A stretch of 64,000 nucleotides of DNA. Source: Brevundimonas bacteroides DSM 4726. GTDB taxonomy: Bacteria > Pseudomonadota > Alphaproteobacteria > Caulobacterales > Caulobacteraceae. Numbering within the stretch: the first letter of the stretch is position 1; every line of letters starts with the position of its first letter. Under the pieces are notes generated by a model. The model saw nothing but the letters and a program-made list of their open reading frames with translations, made no database searches and was not told the origin of the DNA. The stretch is from positions 248,001 to 312,000 of the forward strand of contig NZ_JNIX01000010.1 in the NCBI RefSeq assembly GCF_000701445.1, read 5' to 3'. This document shows, in pieces, positions 1 through 7,339 of this stretch. Both the position numbers and the translations under genes were made by a program.

Positions 1-59
1 CCGGCTCTGCAGCCGACAGAAACCGCTCACGCCGGTCCAACGGGAAACATCGGGTAACC

Positions 60-620
60 CTAGGGTTCGAGCTCGATGTCCCAGTACAGGTAGTCCAGCC
101 AGCTCTGGTGCAGATAGTTGGGCGGGAAGCGGCGGCCCGCCTCCTGGAGCTGGTAGGCGTTGGGTCGATGGGGGCTGCGGCGGATCGGCATCTGCGCCTG
201 CTGGGGCGTGCGGCCGCCCTTCTTGAGATTGCAGGGCGAGCAGGCGGCGACGATGTTCTCCCACGTCGTGCGGCCGCCACGGCTCCTAGGAATGACATGA
301 TCGAAGGTCAGCTCGGCCGTGGTGCCGCAGTACTGGCAGGTGAATCCGTCGCGCAGGAAGACGTTGAAACGGGTGAAGGCCGGGGCACGGTTCTGGTCGA
401 CGTAGCTCTTCAGCGCGATGACGCTGGGGATCTGCATTTCCATCGACGGGCTGCGCACCACCCGGTCGTAGGTCGAGACCACGTCCACGCGGTCCTGATA
501 GACCGCCTTCACTGCCTCCTCCCAGGGCCAGAGCGACAGGGGATAGTAGGACAGCGGGCGGAAGTCGGCGTTCAGCACGAGCGCAGGAAAGCCGGACGGC
601 GGCTTGTGGGAGACCAGCAT
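60..620 (-). CDS. HNH endonuclease family protein
   Basis: This 186-residue protein carries a zinc-type HNH nuclease domain in its C-terminal half. Paired cysteines C95/C98 and C127/C130 frame the motif FDHVIPRSRGG (106-116), whose D107-H108 would coordinate the catalytic metal; CSPCNLKK follows. The N-terminal 80 residues resemble the leader region of stand-alone bacterial HNH proteins, which are usually chromosomal housekeeping genes rather than homing nucleases. No phage or intron context is visible. The substrate is not predictable. It is transcribed away from the window edge gene-free space (1-59), with its start 134 bases from the next gene. Confidence 0.85.
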   Translation of the reverse strand: MLVSHKPPSGFPALVLNADFRPLSYYPLSLWPWEEAVKAVYQDRVDVVSTYDRVVRSPSMEMQIPSVIALKSYVDQNRAPAFTRFNVFLRDGFTCQYCGTTAELTFDHVIPRSRGGRTTWENIVAACSPCNLKKGGRTPQQAQMPIRRSPHRPNAYQLQEAGRRFPPNYLHQSWLDYLYWDIELEP

Positions 621-754
621 CAGGTCCCCCTGCTCATGGAGCCGGACAGGATAGAGGAAATCGGACTGAAGACGTCGCTCCTTCTCTCTGATGGACGAAG
701 CCTAACCCCGATTCGTCGCCGCCGCCATGACGGCTTGGCGTCGGTTTGATGACG

Positions 755-1423
755 TCAGGCGCGACGTCCCAGCCCGCCCGGAAAGGCCGGGAGACTCCAT
801 CCCCAGACCAGGGCTCCGGCCCGCAGCAGGAACCCGGCCGGGGCCGCGATCAGGGCAGCGGGCCAGGGATCCAGCCCAAGGGCCCGCGCGGTGACGTAGG
901 CGGTGGCGGCCAGCAGCGCGGCCGACACCGTGATCTCTCGCCGCAGCAGGATCGACGGCTGGCCCGCCAGAAGGTCGCGCACGATGCCGCCGAAGCAGGC
1001 CGTCAAGGCTCCCATGACGATGCAGATCAGGGGCGGCACGCCGAACGCCTCGGCCTTGGCGGCCCCCAGCACCCCATAGGCACCCAGCCCCACGGCATCG
1101 AGCCACAACAGCGCCCGGAACCGCCAGGTCCCGACGCCCAGGAGCCAGACCGCCAGGGTCGCGGCAAGGCATACGGCAATGTAGCGCCAGTCCTCGACCC
1201 AGAAGACCGGGGCACCGATCAGCAGGTCCCGCAGGGTCCCGCCGCCCACGCCCGTGACCGCCGCGAAGAAGGCGAAGGTGACGAGGTCATGGCGCTCGCG
1301 CGCGGCAGCGAGCGCCCCGGTCGCGGCGAAGACCGCGACGCCGGCGAAGTCGAGCGCGCCCAGAACGGTCTCCGGTCTGGCCAGCTCGGCCCCGATGGCG
1401 GCAGGGTCGACCAACGCGGTCAT
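755..1423 (-). CDS. UPF0126/TRIC-like small integral membrane channel (YadS/YicG family)
   Basis: This 222-residue protein has about six or seven hydrophobic segments and two internally related halves. Each half carries the family signature: GGGTLRD at 60-66 and GGIVRD at 145-150. The UPF0126 family has the fold of trimeric intracellular cation channels, and a member in E. coli (YicG) is linked to glycine transport; the substrate here is unknown. The start ATG overlaps the stop of the upstream glycosylase gene by 4 bases (ATGA at 1420-1423), so the two are probably translated together. Length is normal for the family. Confidence 0.85.
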   Translation of the reverse strand: MTALVDPAAIGAELARPETVLGALDFAGVAVFAATGALAAARERHDLVTFAFFAAVTGVGGGTLRDLLIGAPVFWVEDWRYIAVCLAATLAVWLLGVGTWRFRALLWLDAVGLGAYGVLGAAKAEAFGVPPLICIVMGALTACFGGIVRDLLAGQPSILLRREITVSAALLAATAYVTARALGLDPWPAALIAAPAGFLLRAGALVWGWSLPAFPGGLGRRA

Positions 1424-2064
1424 GCGGCCTCATCCAGCACGATCTCGCCCTTCTTCACGCCGGTGTACCAGGCCCAGAGCAGGTGACAGGCCACACCGCG
1501 ATACGGACGCCAGACCTCGGCCCGGGCATACGCCTGTTTGGTGTCTGGCCGCACCTCGGCGCGATCGGCCCATTTGATGGCTTCCTGCAACGCCACGTCC
1601 CCGCCGGGAAAGACGTCGGTGCGGCCCTCGCACAGCAGGAGGTAGGCCTCGGCGGTCCACAGCCCGACGCCCTTCAGCGACACCAGGGCCTCGATGGCGG
1701 CGGTGTCGTCCAGCGTCGACAGGTGATCCAGATCGATGCGCCCCTCGACCTGCACCAGCGCCATGCCCTGGCCATAGGTCGCCTTCTGCCGCGACAGGCC
1801 CATGCCGCGAAGGCTGTCGAGGTCGTGGGCCAGCAGAGCCTGCGGCGTGATCTCGCCAAGCCCTGCGTTCAGCCGCGCCCAGACCGACGCCGCCGAGGCG
1901 ACCGAGACCTGTTGCTCCACGATCATGCGGAACAGGCCCACGAATCCCGCCTGCCGGACGCGCCATTCGAACGGCAGGGTCTGGGCGTGCGCCCGCGCCA
2001 GCGCCGGGTCGCGCTCGGCCAGAGACTGGCGAGCGGCGGCGAGGTCGGCGGGGCTGAGGGACAT
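1420..2064 (-). CDS. DNA-3-methyladenine glycosylase II (AlkA-like, HhH-GPD)
   Basis: This 214-residue protein is a base-excision repair glycosylase that removes alkylated bases from DNA. The helix-hairpin-helix (LKGVGLWTAEAY, 130-141) is followed by VFPGGD, where D156 matches the catalytic aspartate of the HhH-GPD superfamily. It lacks the N-terminal domain of E. coli AlkA, so it is the compact form common in alphaproteobacteria. The ATG at 2064 was chosen because the reading frame upstream of it runs into the divergent cupin gene. It heads a two-gene operon with the UPF0126 gene. Confidence 0.9.
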   Translation of the reverse strand: MSLSPADLAAARQSLAERDPALARAHAQTLPFEWRVRQAGFVGLFRMIVEQQVSVASAASVWARLNAGLGEITPQALLAHDLDSLRGMGLSRQKATYGQGMALVQVEGRIDLDHLSTLDDTAAIEALVSLKGVGLWTAEAYLLLCEGRTDVFPGGDVALQEAIKWADRAEVRPDTKQAYARAEVWRPYRGVACHLLWAWYTGVKKGEIVLDEAA

Positions 2065-2107
2065 GGGCGCTTCCGGTCGTCGGGCCGAACCGCTAGCGTC
2101 CGGGCCC

Positions 2108-3241
2108 ATGCGCACTCTGGACGATCTTCTGGCCCCGATCACCCCCGAGGTGTTCCACGCCGACCATGACGACCGGAAACCGCTACATATCCCCGCCGCG
2201 CCCGGCGCGCCCAAGGCCGCCCTGCTGGACTGGGACCGGTTCAACGCCCTGCTGGACCAGACCTCGATCTGGACGACCCAGAACCTGAAGGTCGTCTTCA
2301 ACGGGCAGCGCGTGCCGCCGCGCCAGTATTGCCACGAGGCCGCGACTGGGGCCGGTCCCGTCACCCGCCCCTCGCCCGCCAAGGTCAAGCTAATGCTGGC
2401 GCAGGGGGCCAGTCTGATCCTGGACGAGGTGCAGGACCTGATCCCGTCGATCCGGTCGATGACGCCTGCGCTGGGTCAGGCCTTCGCCGGTCAGGTCAGC
2501 GCCAATCTGTATTGCTCGTTCGGCGGGGTGCAGGCCTTCGGGACCCACTACGACACCCACCACGTCTTCGCGGTGCAGTGCGCGGGCGAAAAGGTCTGGA
2601 CGCTGTATCGCAACCGGGCCGACGCCCCGGTCAGCTTTCCGGTCGACAGTCCGGAGACCCGCGCCTGGCTGGCCGAACAGCGCGGCGAGGTGATGGAGCA
2701 GATCACCCTGCGACCGGGCGATGTGCTATATCTGCCGCGCGGCTGGTACCACGAGGCGCTGGCGACCGAAGGGGCGTCGCTGCACGTCACCTATTCGATC
2801 ACGCCGGCGACGGGGCTGGACCTGATGAAGCGGGTCGAGACGATCGTGAAGGATGATCCCGTGTTCCGCCACTTCCTGCGCCCGGCGGCGATGGGGGACG
2901 GGGCCGTCCTGCGCGCCCAGCTGGCCGAGATCGGGCGGCGGCTGCAGGCTCTTGCGACCAGCGACCTGATGCTGGAGGAGGCGTCGGTGATGCAGGGACG
3001 GCTGGTCCCGGCCGAGCCCGGCTATGGCCTGCCCGAGCGGCCGCCTCTGACGATTTACGCCCGTGGCCTGGCCGCCGCGCCCGCGTTTTCCAGACCCGTG
3101 GCCATCGCCCTGGTCTGGGCGCTGGAGCAGCCCCGCTTCGCGCTGGAGGACCTGATCGCCCAGTTCGACTTTGTGCCGGAAGCGGAGCTGCGGGCGGCGG
3201 TCGCGGCGGCTGAGGCCGCCGGCGCGATCATCCGGGTCTGA
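2108..3241 (+). CDS. Cupin-4/JmjC-type Fe(II)/2-oxoglutarate oxygenase
   Basis: This 377-residue protein has a cupin-type JmjC domain. The iron ligands are visible as H147-x-D149 (GTHYDTHHVF) and H215 (LPRGWYHEALA). The family includes ribosomal oxygenases such as E. coli YcfD/RoxA that hydroxylate an arginine of a ribosomal protein, but the substrate here is not known. The C-terminal region (about 270-377) looks like the winged-helix/dimerisation part of that family. The ATG at 2108 leaves a 43-base gap to the divergent glycosylase gene. The stop lies 3 bases before the TTG start of gluQ, so the two form an operon. Confidence 0.85.
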   Translation: MRTLDDLLAPITPEVFHADHDDRKPLHIPAAPGAPKAALLDWDRFNALLDQTSIWTTQNLKVVFNGQRVPPRQYCHEAATGAGPVTRPSPAKVKLMLAQGASLILDEVQDLIPSIRSMTPALGQAFAGQVSANLYCSFGGVQAFGTHYDTHHVFAVQCAGEKVWTLYRNRADAPVSFPVDSPETRAWLAEQRGEVMEQITLRPGDVLYLPRGWYHEALATEGASLHVTYSITPATGLDLMKRVETIVKDDPVFRHFLRPAAMGDGAVLRAQLAEIGRRLQALATSDLMLEEASVMQGRLVPAEPGYGLPERPPLTIYARGLAAAPAFSRPVAIALVWALEQPRFALEDLIAQFDFVPEAELRAAVAAAEAAGAIIRV

Positions 3242-3244
3242 CGC

Positions 3245-4090
3245 TTGACGTTCGTCACCCGCTTCGCGCCCTCGCCCACAGGCCTGCTGCACCGGGGCCA
3301 CGCCTTCTCGGCCCTGACGGCCTGGACGGCAGCGCGAGCGGTTGGCGGGCGGTTCCTGCTGCGGATCGAGGACACCGACTTCACCCGCTGCCGGCCGGAG
3401 TATGAGACGGCCCTGATCGAGGACCTGGCCTGGCTGGGGCTGGACTGGGACGGTCCGGTGGTGAGGCAGTCGGAACGGCGGGCGGCCTATGACGCGGCGC
3501 TGGACAGGCTTCGGGAGATGGGCGTTCTGTATCGCTGCTTTCGCACGCGCAAGGAGCTGATGGCTCTCGCGGGCGGCGCGCCCCACGCCGACGATCTCAC
3601 CGACGCGGGCGCCTTCACCTGCGGCCCCCTGCCCGCCGCGGAAGAGGCCGCATTGATTGCCGACGGCAAGCCCTTCGCCTGGCGGCTGTCGCTGGCGGCC
3701 GCGAGCGATCGACTGGGTGGGTTCGAACGCCTGACCTGGGTCGAGGAGACGGCCGATCCGGGGGTCAAGACCGCGCGGCCCGAGGCGCTGGGCGACATGG
3801 TCGTGGGCCGCAAGGACATCGGCGCGGGCTATGTCATCGCCTCGGTCGTCGACGATGCGGCTCAGGGCGTGACCCACGTCATCCGGGGCGAGGACCTGAT
3901 CCAGACGACGTCGATGCAGCGAGTGCTGCAGGCCCTGCTGGACCTGCCAACGCCGGTCTATCGCCACCATCGCCTGCTCCTGGGGCAGGACGGGAAGCGC
4001 TATGCGAAACGGGATGGGTCCGTGACGTTGATGGCGCTGAGGGAGGCTGGCGTGACGGCGCGCGAGTTGCGGGCGGAGTTGGGGGTCTAG
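3245..4090 (+). CDS. gluQ: Glutamyl-Q tRNA(Asp) synthetase
   Basis: This 281-residue enzyme is a truncated GluRS-like protein that glutamylates queuosine at position 34 of tRNA-Asp. The class I signatures are present: APSPTGLLHRGH (8-19, HIGH-type) and KRDGS (255-259, KMSKS-type), with IEDTD at 41-45. There is no anticodon-binding domain, as expected for GluQ. In the region where E. coli GluQ has zinc ligands, only one cysteine is left (C98 in YRCFRTR), so the zinc site seems degenerate. Translation starts at a TTG directly after the cupin stop. queG at 60692 acts in synthesis of the same modified base. Confidence 0.9.
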   Translation: MTFVTRFAPSPTGLLHRGHAFSALTAWTAARAVGGRFLLRIEDTDFTRCRPEYETALIEDLAWLGLDWDGPVVRQSERRAAYDAALDRLREMGVLYRCFRTRKELMALAGGAPHADDLTDAGAFTCGPLPAAEEAALIADGKPFAWRLSLAAASDRLGGFERLTWVEETADPGVKTARPEALGDMVVGRKDIGAGYVIASVVDDAAQGVTHVIRGEDLIQTTSMQRVLQALLDLPTPVYRHHRLLLGQDGKRYAKRDGSVTLMALREAGVTARELRAELGV

Positions 4091-4093
4091 CGT

Positions 4094-4291
4094 TCCTCTC
4101 TCGGAGGGAGAGGGTTTGAGGTTCTGAGAGCGCAGCGTTCCGCAAACCGAAAGGGTGAGGGGTGGAGGAGAGACGCATCGCGTCGCGACGATGTGTGCGT
4201 CGCGGTGACGGCAGAACCCCCCACCCTTTTGCGCAAGTCCGATCGCCTGACGGCTCTCGGGCGCTCAAGCCCTCTCCCTCTGGGAGAGGGA
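4094..4291. repeat. Paired palindromic intergenic repeat, type 1 (CCCTCTCC arms)
   Basis: The 220-base gap between gluQ and the DMT gene holds two inverted arms, 4094-4120 and 4264-4291. Each is a small hairpin around GGGAGAGGG or CCCTCTCCC. Read against each other they match almost completely (GGGAGAGGGTTTGAG against CTCAAGCCCTCTCCC). A second inner pair (aaagggtgaggggtg and ccccccaccctttt) extends the symmetry inward. It looks like a REP/MITE-like element of about 200 bp. A lone arm of the same type is at 32163-32183. Confidence 0.7.
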
Positions 4292-4310
4292 AGCGTCTAT
4301 GCGACCTTGA

Positions 4311-5228
4311 ATGACCGCCCCCGCCCCCCGTCTGATTCCGTTGCTGGTCGTGCTGGCCTCGGCGTCTGTCCTGGGGCTTGCGCCGATCCTGGTGCGCTTG
4401 ACGGAGACGGGGCCGGCGGCCGCCGGATTCTGGCGCTTCCTATTCGCCATGCCACTGCTGTTCCTGCTGGTCGCCCGCCCCGGAGGCGAAGGCGTCGGGC
4501 GGCCGTCCAAGTGGATGCTGCTGGCGGGGCTGTTCTTCGCGCTGGACCTGTCGTTCTGGCACTACGGCATCGTCATGACCTCGGTCGCCAACGCCACGGT
4601 GCTGTGCAACCTGACGCCGGTGGTCGTCACCCTGATCGGGTGGCTGTTCTTCAAGGAGAAGCCCGCGCGGCTGTTCCTCCTGGCGCTCGGATTCGCCATG
4701 GCCGGGGCCTGGGCGATGGCGGCGGGCAAGGCGGGGGGTCAGGGGACCAATCCGCCGCTGGGCGATGCGCTCTCGCTGCTCGTGTCGGTCTGGTACGCCC
4801 TCTACTTCCTGATGGTGAAGTTCGCCCGGACCACGGCGGGTGCGTTGAAGGTCACCTTCTGGGCGACGCTGGCGGGACTGCCCCTGATGGGAGGCGTGGC
4901 GCTGCTGCTGGGCGAGGACATGGTTCCGGCCACGGCCGCGGGCTGGGCGGCCTGCATCGGCATGGGGCTGATGCATGTGGCGGGACAGGGCGGCGTGGCC
5001 TGGGCGCTGGGGAGACTGCCGGCGTCGATCACCGCCGTGACCATTCTGATCCAGCCGATCGTGGCGGGCCTGTTGGGCTGGCTGATCTTCGGCGAGATCC
5101 TGTCGCCGGTTCAGGCGCTGGGCGGGGCTCTGGTCATGGCGGCGATCGTGCTGGCGCAATGGTCGAACGCGCGACCGCCCGCGCATACGAAAACGGGCGC
5201 GGCCCCCGAAGGAACCGCGCCCGCGTGA
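4311..5228 (+). CDS. DMT-superfamily EamA transporter
   Basis: This 305-residue inner-membrane protein has about ten hydrophobic helices in two EamA halves. Typical features are APILVRLTETGP near the N-terminus, the FWRFLFAMP segment, and the glycine-rich last helices (LLGWLIFGEILSPVQALGG). Such proteins export amino acids, nucleosides or other small metabolites; no substrate can be named. The C-terminal tail (about 285-305) is hydrophilic and unusual because its DNA also encodes the intrinsic terminator of the convergent cold-shock gene. The upstream gap is filled by a palindromic repeat, so its promoter probably lies in or near that repeat. Confidence 0.85.
   Translation: MTAPAPRLIPLLVVLASASVLGLAPILVRLTETGPAAAGFWRFLFAMPLLFLLVARPGGEGVGRPSKWMLLAGLFFALDLSFWHYGIVMTSVANATVLCNLTPVVVTLIGWLFFKEKPARLFLLALGFAMAGAWAMAAGKAGGQGTNPPLGDALSLLVSVWYALYFLMVKFARTTAGALKVTFWATLAGLPLMGGVALLLGEDMVPATAAGWAACIGMGLMHVAGQGGVAWALGRLPASITAVTILIQPIVAGLLGWLIFGEILSPVQALGGALVMAAIVLAQWSNARPPAHTKTGAAPEGTAPA
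5188..5222 (-). terminator. Rho-independent terminator of the cold-shock gene
   Basis: On the minus strand an 8-bp perfect stem (GGGCGCGG with CCGCGCCC, arms 5215-5222 and 5195-5202) is followed by GTTTTCG. It lies 38 bases past the cold-shock stop codon. It is inside the last codons of the convergent transporter gene, which therefore serves two functions at once. Confidence 0.75.
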
Positions 5229-5259
5229 TCGCTATCGGCGACCCTGATCGACTAGACGA

Positions 5260-5463
5260 TCAGAGCAGCTTCAGGTTCACGGCCGAGGTCTTGCCGCGCT
5301 GGGATTCCAGCTCGTACTCGACCTTGGCGTTCTCATCGAGACCGGCGAGGCCGGCTTTCTGAACGGCGGTGATGTGCACGAACACATCGTTCCCGCCGGA
5401 TTCGGGCTGGATGAAACCGAAGCCCTTGGTGGGGTTGAACCACTTGACCGTACCGGTCGGCAT
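5260..5463 (-). CDS. Cold-shock-domain protein
   Basis: This 67-residue protein is a single cold-shock domain with both RNA-binding motifs: KGFGFI (RNP1, 13-18) and VFVHI (RNP2, 27-31). It starts with the usual [14 protein letters not shown]. CspA-type proteins bind single-stranded RNA and DNA and act as RNA chaperones. A GGAGA ribosome-binding site lies 8 bases before the ATG. Upstream are about 205 gene-free bases (5464-5668), long enough for the extended leader seen on many csp mRNAs, but no specific element could be recognised there. A terminator lies at 5188-5222. Confidence 0.95.
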   Translation of the reverse strand: MPTGTVKWFNPTKGFGFIQPESGGNDVFVHITAVQKAGLAGLDENAKVEYELESQRGKTSAVNLKLL

Positions 5464-5668
5464 TGTGCGTCTCCATAAACGCGCTCTTCCAGGCGAACGC
5501 CCTGTTCAAGGGGTCCGACAATCCATCTGGACAGGCTCGTTCATAGAAGGAGCTAAACGCAGGTGTGGACCCCACGCGAAATCCGGATTGCGCGAATGTT
5601 GTCTCCCAGCCGTCAAGCCTGGTCAATCGGAATCGATTCGCGTGCCGGGCGATCAAGGTTAAGTGAAA

Positions 5669-6430
5669 TCAGGCGCACAGGCCCCTCGGCGCCCCGTCCA
5701 GATGAAGATGGTCGGCATGCGCCTCGTTGTAGTCGGGGCTGAGCACGGTCGAGAAAACCCGGCAGGCCCCGTCGCGCAGGCGCCGGATAAAGCCCGCGCC
5801 TTCAACGCCTTGCGGCCCCTGCCCGTCCCAGTCCGACTGGACCGAGACGGTGCGTCCATCGGCGAGGGTGACAGAGGCGACGTCCAGGGCATTGGCCCGG
5901 GCATGCTCGCTGGGGCGATCATTCTGGTCCTCCGAGCCATAGATGCGGCGACACGAGTAGGTCCCGAAATTGTTGACCGCCACGGGCGCGGAGCCATAGG
6001 CGGCCTCGGCGCTCGGCCTCAGAACCTGCCGGTCCCAGATGACGTAACGGACCGCCAGAGGGCACTGCATGGTCAGCCCGCCGGGCTTAAGCGGCGTCAC
6101 CGCGCCGCCGGTGATGACCACGGCGTTCCGGACCTGGCAGAAGCCGCCCCCGTCAATGTCCTCGGCACGGCGGACCTCGACGCCAGCATCCCTCAGCGTC
6201 TGGATGCAGGCGGCGGTGACGGCCTCGACCTCCTCCTCCGGAGCGGAGAAGCCGACGGAGAAATCCGCCACCTTGGCCGCCGTCGCCTGGCCGATGGGAC
6301 GGTTCAGGTCCAGCGGCTTCCACGGCAGGTCCTGGGGCGGGGCGAAGACGTTCAGCAGGGCGAAGCCGGCGCACAGCGCCAGCCCAACCTCCCACATCAG
6401 GTTCCAGAAATCGGCGAAGTCGCGCTGCAT
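5669..6430 (-). CDS. Extensin-like C-terminal domain protein
   Basis: This 253-residue protein has one N-terminal membrane segment (about 10-27) and then an extensin-like domain of the bacterial type. The two signature blocks are SEHARANALDV and HADHLHLD, whose histidines and aspartates resemble the metal site of LAS-type peptidases (VanY/MepA-like). A role in periplasmic cell-wall processing is therefore an inference. Cysteines in the FCQVRN, MQCPLA and YSCRRIYG segments could form disulfides. The gene diverges from ppk2, with a palindromic repeat filling the shared upstream region. Confidence 0.8.
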   Translation of the reverse strand: MQRDFADFWNLMWEVGLALCAGFALLNVFAPPQDLPWKPLDLNRPIGQATAAKVADFSVGFSAPEEEVEAVTAACIQTLRDAGVEVRRAEDIDGGGFCQVRNAVVITGGAVTPLKPGGLTMQCPLAVRYVIWDRQVLRPSAEAAYGSAPVAVNNFGTYSCRRIYGSEDQNDRPSEHARANALDVASVTLADGRTVSVQSDWDGQGPQGVEGAGFIRRLRDGACRVFSTVLSPDYNEAHADHLHLDGAPRGLCA

Positions 6431-6439
6431 GTACCCCTA

Positions 6440-6565
6440 CCGTGCACCCCGGCGAATGCCGGGGCCAGATCACAAACGCAGAGCTTGGCGAAGGGGCTCC
6501 GACCGGGCCTCTGCGGCCACGCATCGCATCCGCCTCTGGACCCCGGCCTTCGTCGGGGTGCACGG
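6440..6565. repeat. Paired palindromic intergenic repeat, type 2 (GTGCACCCCGGC arms)
   Basis: Two hairpin arms face each other. The left arm (6440-6469) contains CCGTGCACCCCGGCGAATGC. The right arm (6535-6565) contains the inverse copy, ending in GGGGTGCACGG. The two differ at only a few positions. They enclose about 65 bases and take up nearly all of the space between the divergent extensin-like gene and ppk2. The right arm ends 9 bases before the ppk2 ribosome-binding site. Confidence 0.75.
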
Positions 6566-6586
6566 TGGCGGGCGAAGGAGACCGTC

Positions 6587-7333
6587 ATGGGCAAGAAGGA
6601 TGACTACGAGGCCGAGCTCGAGGCGCTGCAGATCGAACTCGTCGAGACCCAGCACTGGTGGATCGAGCAGGGCAGAAAGCTGGTCATCGTCTTCGAGGGC
6701 CGGGACAGCGCCGGCAAGGACGGGGCCATCAAGCGCATCACCGAATATGCCTCCCCGCGCCAGACGCGCGTCGTCGCCCTGCCCAAGCCGACGGAACGGG
6801 AGACCACCCAGTGGTACTTCCAGCGCTACGTCCCCCACCTGCCGGCGGCGGGCGAATGGGTGCTGTTCAACCGGTCCTGGTACAATCGGGCGGGCGTCGA
6901 GCCGGTCATGGGCTTCTGCACGCCCGAACAGCATGAGCAGTTTCTGAAGGACGTGCCCCACTTCGAGACCCTGCTCAGGGGCTCGGGCATCCATCTGATC
7001 AAGCTGTGGCTGGATATCTCGAAAGAGGAGCAAGCGAAGCGGCTGGCGGAGCGGGTCAATGATCCGCTGAAGCGGTTCAAGGTGTCGGCGCTGGATGCGG
7101 AGGCGCAGAAGCGCTGGGACGCCTACTCGGCCGCGCGCGACCGCATGCTGTCGGACTGCCACACCCGGCACGGGCCGTGGACGGTGGTGGCGACCGACGA
7201 CAAGAAGACGGCGCGGCTGAACATCATCCGCCACATCCTGACCGAGCTGAAGCGGCCGGGATCCAAGGTGAAGCGGCCCGACCGCGACGTGGTCTTCGCC
7301 GCCGACGACCACCAGGGGCGGCTGAACCCCTGA
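6587..7333 (+). CDS. ppk2: Polyphosphate kinase 2
   Basis: This 248-residue protein belongs to the PPK2 family, which moves phosphate between polyphosphate and nucleotides. The Walker A loop is FEGRDSAGKDG, the Walker B region is FNRSWYNRAGVEPV, and a lid region (NDPLKRFKVSALD) follows. One PPK2 domain and this length fit a class I enzyme making ATP or GTP from the diphosphates; the nucleotide preference cannot be read from sequence. AAGGAG at 6575-6580 fixes the ATG at 6587. It converges with the first S46 peptidase gene, 6 bases apart. Its 5' region is almost entirely a palindromic repeat. Confidence 0.92.
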   Translation: MGKKDDYEAELEALQIELVETQHWWIEQGRKLVIVFEGRDSAGKDGAIKRITEYASPRQTRVVALPKPTERETTQWYFQRYVPHLPAAGEWVLFNRSWYNRAGVEPVMGFCTPEQHEQFLKDVPHFETLLRGSGIHLIKLWLDISKEEQAKRLAERVNDPLKRFKVSALDAEAQKRWDAYSAARDRMLSDCHTRHGPWTVVATDDKKTARLNIIRHILTELKRPGSKVKRPDRDVVFAADDHQGRLNP

Positions 7334-7339
7334 TCGGGA

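Noticed and set aside
5464..5668. A recognisable thermosensor or riboswitch upstream of the cold-shock gene
   Set aside because: The length would fit a csp leader, but I could not see a defined conserved structure.
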